A stretch of 40,184 bases of DNA from Rhizophagus sp. LPA8_4_AMF (lineage: Eukaryota; Glomeromycota; Glomeromycetes; Glomerales; Glomeraceae): NCBI GenBank assembly GCA_021464525.1, contig JADRCO010000267.1, forward strand, positions 1 through 40,184, written 5' to 3'. Made by a program: the position numbers and the translations under genes. Shown here in pieces: positions 31,085 to 40,184 of the stretch. The first letter of the stretch is position 1, and each line of letters opens with the position of its first letter. The notes beneath the pieces were generated by a model. That model was given only the letters and a program-made list of their open reading frames with translations. It had not been told where the DNA came from and searched no databases.

Positions 31085-31345
31085 ATCATTATGATTATAA
31101 AAATTATTGACAAATTTTTTAATTCCTCCTTTTACTTTATATTTATTTATTCAATTATTTAATTGTTCTTCATGAGAAAGAATACTTTTTGTAAAAATTA
31201 TTAATGACATTGAATGTCTACTATCAAAAAAATAATTTTAAAGATTCTAATTCTGGTTTATTGACAATGATAGTTAAATGGTTAAATGTAAACTGAGTGG
31301 AGATGATATAGCCAGAATGTTGAACAACGTCAGGAACTTATATTT
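31085..31345 (-). pseudogene. Degraded F-box gene fragment
   Basis: Nucleotide similarity to the C-terminal coding part of the F-box gene is readable by eye. The stretch around 31217-31345 (AATGTCTACTATCAAAAAAA, TTTTAAAGATTCTAATTCTG, GATGATATAGCCAGAATGTT) parallels 28504-28640 of the intact gene (GATGTCTACC, AATCTTAAAGATTCCAATTT, GATGATTTAGCTAAAATTTT). Small indels and stops break the frame. No F-box half is visible nearby, so this is a 3' fragment of an old duplicate. Confidence 0.65.
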
Positions 31346-31349
31346 ATAT

Positions 31350-34300
31350 AATAAATATATAGTATATTATATAGAATTACTGTAGTTAATTTGCTTTAAT
31401 TCAGTTATTTACAGTATATTGATTTCAGATTCAACAGATCAAATTTAATTAAATCTTCTTTCCGAACATCCTTTCGTTTAGCCCTTTAATATACCAAAGG
31501 ACTAATGATTAATTAGAAAGAATGTGTTTGTTTCCATTCGCTGATCTTTAAATCCTTTGCATCTTTTGCGTAATTTAGAGGGTACAATAAAAATATTATT
31601 CAGCTACTGGCGCAATGATCTCATTTTACTCATAATTTATCAGTCACATTATTGTAAAAACTTTAATAGTATTACTTATTACTACAGAATTTTTAGAATC
31701 AATTCTTCAATAACATAAATAACAACGTAATTTTTCACTCTTTTCTAATGTGCCCTACCCTATAACAGATAAATTTATTCCGTGTTTTTTTTTATTCTGT
31801 TTTTTCCGTAAATGTATCATATTCACGAAATTTATAGCTGGAAATTATCCAAATTGCTTATTACGGATGAAATTTTTACAGGGATATCAACAAATACCTT
31901 TAATTCTTTTGCATGACGTTTTTCATATTCAAAACTCTTCGCTCAACATCATACAGTAAGAGGCTCATCATTTCAATATTCTTGCGATTATTTTGTGATT
32001 TTTATCTCCAAGATAGAAATTTTTTGAAGCTTATTGTGTTTACAATAACTTTGTCTAGTGACAAACTATTTTTGTGCGATTATGAATTATTCGCATGTAT
32101 GATGAAGTATTTTCTCCAATTATTCAAAAGGTGTTTTCAAAGATTATTTAATCAAGAGTTTGGCCTATTGTATTTATTATAACATTTTTACTAGTAATAT
32201 AAACCAGTTTGGTTTTTAATCGAATGGGTATATATATAGCAAGAATTTTAAATTTTTAAAAATGAATTCATAAATCACGTGACTATACTAATGGACATAA
32301 TTCGCGTAAATATTCAGATATCATATTTTAAAGGGGTCATCATTTTAAATTAAATATTGAATAATTCCTGCTCAGGGAGAAGAGATTTAAGGTAGACTTT
32401 AAGCAATACATCATCTAATAATATAATAAAATTAGGTATAATAAAATTAGGCTCGCAGATAGAGAGACGATTAAAGTCCAAAAGCCAGATTAAGTTTTGA
32501 TTCTTTCTCATATTTAGTCAATATAAATTGAAAAGTCACGCAATAATCAATAATCATCACTAAATAATCACATCATTTTTCAAGTACAAATCTTTTAATT
32601 AACAAATATTTTAACAATAAATAATTTAAATTATCTTAAATGTAAAAAATTCTTCTCTAATAAAGAGATAAATATTTATCAAAAAATTTATTAAATAATA
32701 TGTTATTGAAAATGAAATGTGCACTACAATGTATATACTATAAACAAAATTTTGTCAAAATTTTTTTGTTAATTATAAAACTATAAAAAGAAAAAAAAAA
32801 TTTAATTTATCTACTCTATGATTTCTATTATCAATAATTTAAAATATTAAATCTAAAAGTTTTCGCCATTGAAAGATTTTTTTTTATAATAAATATAAAT
32901 AAATGTCTTGCGATATTTTGCCCTAATTTTTTTTGTTTGTCATTAACTATTATAGTTAACGTACTACTTCTCGTTCTTCTCGTTAAAAATAAATGTGAAC
33001 ATAACATTTATTTTTATTTTTATTCTTATTTTTGTAAATTTTGATTCTATTTAAACGACTAACAAAATAATAATATCTTAATTTTAAATGTTAACTTAAT
33101 ATAGTGGTTCAGCTTGCGCGGTATTTCCAGGATTTAAAATGACATCGAAACGACATCAAAGAAAAAAAACGATAATCATGTTAAACGATAAATAAACGAA
33201 TGTCGTATGTCAATTATAAAATCCTAAGAGAATTTAAGAGGGTTAGAATTCACATATGCATATAACATTCAACTTTTTTTAATAATATTTAATTTATTTT
33301 ATTTTATAAGAATAAATATTTTACCTGGAAAAAATTACGATAAGAGAGGGGTTATAAATTTTCATATATAATGGTTTACGACACTGTAACATGCGAAACC
33401 CACTTTTAGTTATTATTTATAATATTTTATTTGAAAAGGATTACGATAAGAGGGAGGGGAGGTTATAAATTTTTAAAATGGTTTACAAATACCGTACCAA
33501 GTGAAACTACTTTTGATCATATTTGTTTGAAACGAAAGGAAAATTTGAAAACCGTTAATTTTTTGTCGAAAAAAAAAACTATACATACAAGCGTTATAAG
33601 CGTGATAAAAACATCAATTAAAAAGAGTAAAGCCAAAAGAGATTAATCGTTTATTTTATATAAATCGTTAGATCGTTAGATGTAAGAAAAGTAAAAGGGA
33701 TATAAAAAAAAGGAGGGAAGCTTTTACATAATCTTACTAATTCAAATAAATTGATAGGAAAAAACATAAGAAAAAAAAGGTCATAATTTTGGATTTTTAT
33801 ATGGGTTGAAAGTAAGAGTCTAACGTGACTTAATAATGCCAATTTTACTATACATGATTATTGCGTGATTGCGTGATACGTGAATGAAATTAGTCGATCT
33901 ATACGTTTGGGCAAGATCTACAGGTTTTGATAGTGATCGTTTAGACCGAAATTAAATTAAATATGCGGACTTATTAAAATTTTCATTCGAACATTACCAA
34001 TTTAGGTCGCCAATATGCAATGACGTGATGGATGAACAAAATTAGTCCATTCTTACTTTGAAACATAAAAAACGTGTTATTTCATTCACAACAGAAAAAA
34101 TAATGAATTTGACTGGTCATATTTATAAGAGTAGGGCGTAGAAACATAATGAAAATAGTTAAATTTATCTTCATCTTAATTTATTTAAAAGCTTTTAAAG
34201 TAAATGTTGAGCGATTTAAATCAGACTTAGAAAAAAATGATCAACATTTATTAAAAGTCAATAGGATGGAATCTTGTGTTCGAATATGTTTCAACTTTCA

Positions 34301-37217
34301 ACTAATTCATGAGTGCCTAAAGCAGTGATATTCAAAAAGGCGTTATGTTCATTCATCTTTGAGAGTGGTTAAAGAATTGAGGGAATTAAGCTATGATATC
34401 ATTATGATAAATGAATTACAATTGAAAATATGTTTATTTTTTGTACGAAATTTTTTTTTTTTCAAAAAAAGAGGCGGATCATCGGCAGTCACACTACTAT
34501 CATATGGAAATGGCTAAGTGGGTTGTATATTTTTAGTTGATGCTTTTTAAGATAAATATTTGTTTTTTATTATATAAAGTTTTTAATCAAGTATTTCCTT
34601 ACGGTAATTATTAGTTTTCATATCACGAATGTAGACTATTTAATATTCATTTATTGAATTTACTTTTATTAATAACTTTTTATCCATAAATACGTAATAA
34701 TGAAGGATCAATAAGTAATGTACATATTGCCTTATCAGATTCGGACAATTCTTTTTTTGGTAGTCATTCAAAATCCGGATTGATAAAAATGAACAGAATC
34801 CCGTTATAATACAAACTCGTCGTTCATAATCATGACCCAAAATTCAAGATTTTGACACCCATTATCCTGATAAAATTTTTTATCAGCGTATTAAAAATAA
34901 CTTACGATGCAAAAAGTGCAATATTTTTTTTCTAACTAATAAACTCAGAATAGAAACTTTTTAACATTAATAATAATTCATTAATTTTTGCGAAGTATTG
35001 TAAAAACCTTTGTATATTAATAAATAAAATATTAATTGGCACAAATTATTACGTTAAAAAGGTAATAAATGTAAAATAAATAATAAATGTTGAGTCGGGA
35101 TTTTGAATTTCCAGGATTATGATTTGCCAAGATTGTGAACGCTGGGGGTTGTATTTTAACGAGATTCTGATCATTAGGATATAGTAAATCCATTTTTTTT
35201 TAAAAGAAAATATACAATAATAAAAATCGTCTCGCTGGTTGTTTACCTTTTTAGATTTTTCATCATTTCGCAGGTCACCTTTTGTATATCTCTTTTTTAT
35301 CATTTCACAGATACTTTATTTTTTTTTCGTCATTTATAACATATTTAATTTTTCTGTAATTATATCTTTTACTATTTGTAACCATTTGATAGATTGATGC
35401 TTCTTTCATCATCGTCATACTATATGGAGAAACGTCAGAAATGGGAAGAAAGGTAAAATATTAAAGTATGCAAATCGATCTCATTACTCTATGCATTTAT
35501 GTTGTCTTGTCCTTTAGAAGCCGAAAGATTTAATTGATACTGTCTAAATAAATATTCAGAAATAAAATGTAGTTCTTACAGAATGAACGAAAGTAGCCTC
35601 GTAAGAAAAAATTTAATGTACCCTCAGAAATGGTAATAAATCTCTATAGTTAAATTAAATTTTTCATTTATATTCTAATTATAGCCTTATCATTTATTCA
35701 CTATATTTCTTACACATTTATTAATTATAGCAGTTTTTTTTTATTTTCTTTTATCCTACTTTTTTTGACAACTTTACTGACTAATTTCTTTTTATATATA
35801 TATTCACTTCAAATCTTTCTTTTTATTTTTGCTTTCGATGAGACGTGACAAGAGTTGAAGGCAAATATATTATTTTATTTTTAACCTTAATTTTTTTAAT
35901 GCGATATTTTAATCTAAACACGTGAAAGGTGATATTATGTGATCATATGATATATATCACATGATAGTTTGATGAATTTACCGTACCGATTTTCCTACTA
36001 CCGAACTTGAATTCACACTTTTTCCCTTTTACTTATGAATTTTTTAGCTAATGAACCAAACCTATTTCCAGTAATGTTTTAAAAATCAAAAGTTTCAAAG
36101 AAAAATTGATTGAGATCATGTAATATTTAAAGTAATTTCAGTTTGCATAGTTATGAAATTAATAAATTACCAGTTGGAATGTCGGAACATGTATTAAATG
36201 TTGGAATGAATTTCAATTAATCAGAATTCCATGTTTTCATTATTATATTAGATATATTATTTTAAATTCTCGTTTAATATTTAAAAATAATTCCCGAAAA
36301 TTAAAATTAAAAGATTTCATTTATAATTATGAACAGACAATATATAATCTAAGATGATAAAGCTTTTATTTTAATTTCATAAGCTGGATATTTCAAGTCA
36401 AAGAAAGAATGATGATATTTTAATAGAGATAAAATCAAAGTGAGAATCATACGAATTCAAGCTTTCAAGAATAAAGTCATCAAAGTTGATAAATTTTTGA
36501 TTTAGAGGTTGTCAACAAACATTAAATAATCAAATTAATTAAACATAATAAATAATGGCTCATTTAGAAACGTGAATAGAATTCATGGTTAATTTTAACC
36601 TTTATTTAGTACTAAATTTTATTTCAGGAACGTTCAATCTTATTTCAATTATATGTATTTTATTTTATTTTTATGTAGGTTTCAATCAACAATATCTTTT
36701 ACCCAATAACAGAATGTAAAATTAATATCATGAAAGAAAATTTTTTAGGTTTAAACAAAGTTATTAAGCATCACACTAACGAACTTAAACTTATGTTTAT
36801 AGTATTTATAAGGAATTCCTTATTGTATAACAAACACAGTTAATTAAGATTTAAAATCACATCCCAGAAAATTATTAATTTTATTAACATAATAATATGT
36901 GAATGGAATATTAATTATTAAAAAAATAAGATCTGAAACGCTACTAAAAGGATCGTATTTTATTACATGATTATTTATATAGTTATTAGCCACAATATTG
37001 AAGGTCGATGTTTAATAATTGGTTGTCATTGTACCACGCAGTGGCAATTATTAAATATTGAACGAATACTTCGTGTCTAATAATAAAGGTTATATACCTG
37101 GTAGTCTTACACGATCATGAAAATTTGACAACCATATCAATACAAATCATCAGAATGGAAATTGTTCTATCCATTATTCTTGAAAGAGCCATAATGCCTA
37201 GGTCAGGATTAATGATA
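31350..37217. other. Long region without a convincing gene
   Basis: Several open frames of 60-90 codons exist (for example 31750-32182 plus, 33431-33646 plus, 34640-34840 and 35049-35303 minus). None shows a recognisable domain, splice context or protein-like composition. A near-palindrome around 35938-35966 (TGTGATCATATGATATATATCACATGATA) is probably AT-rich chance structure. Only the direct repeat at 33337-33520 is clear. Confidence 0.5.
33337..33520. repeat. Imperfect direct repeat, two copies about 100 bp apart
   Basis: Copy 1 (about 33337-33415) and copy 2 (about 33438-33518) share TTACGATAAGAG, GGTTATAAATTTT, ATGGTTTAC, GAAAC and ACTTTT in the same order with small gaps. It may be a decayed tandem duplication. 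The open frame 33431-33646 starts just before copy 2 and has a Lys-rich product with no known domain. Confidence 0.6.
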
Positions 37218-37943
37218 TTTCAATGCATTACAAAAAATTAGAATGGGCAAAATTACTTTAAATACTTGGAATTTCTTGTATCAAAAAGCTGCAAAATTTG
37301 ACCAACAATCGCTTCACACAACACTTGATATAACAAATATTGTAGTATACAAAGAAACAGCAAACAGAATTAATAATACTGTATGATTTGCAACATACTC
37401 CCGATTAATAAAAATAAGTTTTTAATTAATTCTGCAATTGACTTTATTAATGGTGAATCATATAATCCTGAAGAATCAGAAAAATTATTAAAAAGCAAAA
37501 CCAATTATCCTAATTATGTACGTTTACAGCAAGGAATACAAGTAATGTACCTTAAAAATGATTTATCAGAACATAAAATTTGTAATGGTACAATAGGTAT
37601 AATAACTGATGTTAACTTAGAAAATTAAAGGTTAGAGTAGCATTTAGTGTAGTGGATGGTATTGTGGATATAAATATTAAAGGGATACCGCAACATTTTT
37701 TGTTGATGGTAAACCCTCAAGTAGATGCCAATTTCCCCTACAAAATTCATATGCTCTTAGAGTCCATAAAACACAGGATTTAACCTTATATAAAGTATCC
37801 TTATTCTTAGATATCAAATATTCTCAGCAGGTCAAGCATATGTCGCATTAAGTAGGTATCCAAATTGGTCAATTGTTTACATTGCAGCTTTAAATCCTTC
37901 TGCATTTATTATAGATCAATCTATGATTGAAGAATATGAATGA
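37218..37943 (+). pseudogene. PIF1-like helicase C-terminal remnant (frameshifted)
   Basis: Pieces of one protein appear in successive frames. NALQKIRMGKITLNTW and VVYKETANRINNT come first, then after a shift ICNILPINKN, then VRLQQGIQVMYLKNDLSEHK and ICNGTIGIITDV. After further shifts come ALRVHKTQDLTL (compare the IHKSQG-LTL motif of PIF1 helicases) and IFSAGQAYVALSR (helicase motif VI), followed by NWSIVYIAALNPSAF, ending at TGA 37941-37943. At least three frameshifts are needed, so it is inactive. Standalone PIF1 and Helitron RepHel proteins share this part; no Rep domain is visible, so the source element is uncertain. Confidence 0.8.
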
Positions 37944-38135
37944 CTAGAACAAATAGCATCTACTCCATTACCTTTGTAAATGAACTTAATCATTATTTTA
38001 ATAAAATTGACAATGCTAACTACAAAATTATAATTAATTCTCCATGTTACTTTTATGCCAACATACTGTATATACTGTTTTTCAAAATTCATTTTTACAA
38101 AAGCTAAAATCGTTAAAAATACATAAAAAATTTTT

Positions 38136-38160
38136 TCTGGGGTGACCGAGTCACCCCAGA
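38136..38160. repeat. Perfect 11-bp inverted repeat with 3-nt loop
   Basis: TCTGGGGTGAC, loop CGA, GTCACCCCAGA. It is GC-rich in an AT-rich setting, about 190 bp past the end of the PIF1-like remnant and followed by a T run. Helitrons and Helentrons carry a short hairpin near the 3' end, which makes this a candidate element terminus. The expected CTRR end is not obvious. Confidence 0.7.
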
Positions 38161-38350
38161 CCCCTTCTTAGGCTTTTTTTTTTTTTTTATCATTTTTTAT
38201 TTTCCACTTTGTTATTTTATTTATTTCATTTTTATTTTATTTCTTTCATTTTCACTTTTGAATTTATTATCATTGTTATACCATATTTTAATTAAACAAA
38301 TAACAATTACACATTAAATTACTAGTAGATCATCAACACTACCAATAAAG

Positions 38351-39082
38351 TTATCCAGGGATAGAGTCCCTGGTGTTAGACGCATTTCTAGTTGAAAAAA
38401 TATATTCAATAAATTTATAACAGTATAGCGAAGATTTTAAATGGAGAGTTGCATATTTATGGAATGACACTAATTCAGATTTCCCATCTGTAAATTTAAT
38501 AATTATTTTAAATTTCAATTCAAGTAGGGAAGATTCACTTGTTGGTGAATCTAGCAATGATTTATCAGGAGGAACATGATTCTGCAATGTATTTGTTTCT
38601 GCTGTTGATGTTGTATTTGCAATTGATGTCGCATCAGCAGCTGGTGTCATATCAACATCAGATGGCATTGTATCTTTTGCAGTTGGTATATTAATAGAAT
38701 GTGTTTTAGGCAAAGAAGTATTTTTATGTCTCCATCTTCAATTAATTCCTCTTGAGTTTTAATTTTCTTTCTACCTAGACGATTAAATTTGTTATGGCAT
38801 TTAGGGCACAAAGAAAAGTTAAACTCCTCAGAAAAGTTTATGTTATATCCATAATATTCACTTTTACATGTTAACTCATTTAATTGTCAAGAGTTATATG
38901 GGTTTTTGTTAAGGTCACTTGGGTTAAAAGTGCGTGTATAATATTTTCTTGAATCACCTTTTTTAATTTTTGTTTTCTTTTTGCATTTATATTTTTTTGT
39001 ACTGCAGTTTTTATGAGTGTAAACATTCTTGACAAATATAGCATAAACCTATAGTGTATAATCTTGCCTTTATACTAGACAT
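38351..39082 (-). pseudogene. Frameshifted gene with CxxCH zinc-binding-like motifs
   Basis: From 39082 the minus strand reads MSSIKARLYTIGLCYICQEC, then (shifted) THKNCSTKKYKCKKKTK and SRKYYTRTFNPSDLNKNPYN, a stop, QLNELTCKSEYYGYN, FSLCPKCHNKFNRLGRKK and ELIEDG. A second shift gives RHKNTSLPKTHSINIP, a Thr/Ala-rich linker and LLELKFKIIIKFTDGKSELV, ending at 38351. The order CxxC, CPKCHNKF, linker and KIIIKFTDGKS looks like one protein, probably a lineage-specific fungal family whose function is unknown to me. One in-frame stop and two frameshifts argue for a pseudogene, although an unrecognised intron could explain one break. Confidence 0.6.
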
Positions 39083-39467
39083 TGTTACTAAAGGTATATT
39101 TTGTGTTCGCATCAAAATCTGACATTTTATTTCGCGTTAGTTACTTTATAATATTAAAATAAATTGTTAGTACAACATTTTCGTGTCTACAGAATCATTT
39201 GTATAGTTAGTTGTACAATAATTCTCGTATAACATAAACATTTTAGTGTTCGGTGTGTTCGGTATGTTCGATTTGCAAAATGATCGACCTTTTCTGATTG
39301 CCAACATTTCTGAAAACGGCAATAAATAAATTAGGAACTGAAACCTGAAAATTGGTATCTGCATATTGCATAAACAATATTACACAATAACTATATATAC
39401 TTGAACAACGGCGTTTAATTGTATTAATCCTATTTTTTAGGAAGAATTCCAATAAAATTATTCAGTA
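39083..39467. other. Region between the pseudogene and gene 3
   Basis: Divergent intergenic space and presumptive gene 3 promoter. Two overlapping minus-strand open frames (39167-39452) have no recognisable features and are treated as chance. A 6-bp repeat GTGTTCG/GTGTTCGGTATGTTCG lies at 39246-39268. Confidence 0.5.
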
Positions 39468-40184
39468 ATGGCTCAAAGTAGCAATAAAGGTAAAAGCATA
39501 TAGCATGAATATAAAAATCTAATACAAATTGAAATTATTTTAAAATTTTTCTAAACCAATTTACAATATAATAAAACTAGTTTCAAGAATTGAGGAAGAT
39601 AAAGGTAGGAAAATAGTTATCAGCTTGTAAATATAAACACATGATTTAAATTTTTAAACTAATTACTTCTAAAAATTAAAAAAATTTTTTAATATATTAG
39701 CTCGTAAGTAATAGAATATCTTGTTGTAATGATAATTAAATTACTTACATCTATTATATTTTATATAACCAAATAATTTATTTTATTATTAATGTTATTA
39801 TAGTTAGTAAGTTAATAATTATTATTTTTTATTGTATTTACATGATCTTTCAAATAACTAAATTATTCATTACTATAATTGATTAATAATCACTGATATT
39901 GTAGCAAGTAAGTATTTAATTTTATATTAATTTAAAAATATTTATATTATTCAAACTAATAATATCATTTATTTAAATAATTAGATTGTAAGTTACTGCA
40001 TATATTTTAATTTTTATATATAATTATGTAATTGATTATAATTACTTTACTACAAAATTATCATTAATTAATAATATTACAGGGTGTAAGTTATTTATTT
40101 CATTCTATTGTATTTATATAATATTCACATATAATTTAAACTAACTAAATTCTTTATTTAAAAAATTATTCAAATATTTCAGAT
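39468..40184 (+). CDS. Gene 3 (partial): paralogue of gene 1, start of a third micro-exon array
   Basis: Exon 1 (39468-39489, 22 nt) reads M-A-Q-S-S-N-K plus one base, donor GTAAAA. Exon 2 (39581-39604, 24 nt) reads V-S-R-I-E-E-D-K plus one base, donor GTAGGA. Triplet exons follow: 39624 CTT, 39701 CTC, 39804 TTA, 39905 CAA, 39985 ATT, 40083 GGT, and an exon opening AT at 40183 that runs off the window. Phase 1 gives A-S-L-T-N-W-Y, matching gene 1 D-L-N-D-W-F. The last complete intron (40086-40182) is clearly of the gene 1 intron family (GTAAGTTATTTATTT start, AAACTAACTAAATT branch region). The rest of the gene, possibly including a kinase, lies outside. Confidence 0.75.

Noticed and set aside
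39167..39452. Two overlapping minus-strand open frames of 65-69 codons.
   Set aside because: No recognisable features. They lie between a pseudogene and the start of gene 3 and overlap each other in different frames.
1..40184. tRNA, rRNA or bacterial-type features (ribosome binding sites, operons).
   Set aside because: No cloverleaf or rRNA-like segment was recognised, and gene structure is clearly eukaryotic with spliceosomal introns. Bacterial signals do not apply.

Overview
The window looks like nuclear DNA of a very AT-rich fungus, most probably an arbuscular mycorrhizal Glomeromycotina such as Rhizophagus. The reasons are expanded tyrosine-kinase-like (TKL) kinases with SDFGLCQ/SDLGLCQ activation loops, an F-box protein of the matching lineage-specific style, many short spliceosomal introns, a decayed PIF1-type helicase and many small inverted-repeat elements. 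The species assignment is inference.

The main result is three arrays of exons that are mostly exactly 3 nt long. In array 1 (minus strand, 13190 down to 2129) about 100 copies of the pattern AG-NNN-GTAAG recur roughly every 100 bp. The flanking intron-like sequence is conserved and the triplet varies. Joining the triplets gives one open reading frame of 109 codons with no stop, and only in phase 1: each exon supplies codon positions 2 and 3 of one residue and position 1 of the next. Triplets TGA and TAG occur as exons but are read across the junction as Met and Leu. The peptide has two clear transmembrane segments. A 1-nt exon then joins it in frame to a TKL kinase domain (629-1946). At the 5' end, two small exons supply an ATG (13594). 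Array 2 (minus strand) does the same in the C-terminal tail of a second kinase (19089-23741): 18 triplet exons, then exons of 12, 33, 6, 15, 18, 63 and 42 nt, all phase 1, ending at a stop. Array 3 (plus strand, from 39468 to the window edge) is a paralogue of gene 1, with the same 22-nt first exon length, a similar intron 1 and the start of another triplet array.

Layout: 1-628, 3' end of gene 1 and a duplicated intron-like unit. 629-13594, gene 1 (2-TM kinase, about 106 exons, with five MITE-like insertions in its introns). 13600-19088, mostly noncoding with a MITE and a tandem repeat. 19089-23741, kinase gene 2. 24203-25115, a six-exon SCA7-domain (Sgf73/ataxin-7-like) gene, again with all introns in phase 1. 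25116-28271, noncoding and purine-rich low complexity. 28272-29822, F-box protein. About 31085-31345, a degraded relative of that F-box gene. 31350-37217, no convincing gene. 37218-38160, PIF1-like helicase pseudogene with a downstream hairpin, possibly a Helitron relic. 38351-39082, a frameshifted CxxCH-motif pseudogene. 39468-40184, start of gene 3.

The kinases would act in signalling (gene 1 as a membrane-anchored kinase), the F-box protein in ubiquitin ligase targeting, and the SCA7 protein in SAGA-type chromatin regulation. No operon logic applies. The tie between genes is architectural: nearly all introns are phase 1, so any exon can be skipped without a frameshift.
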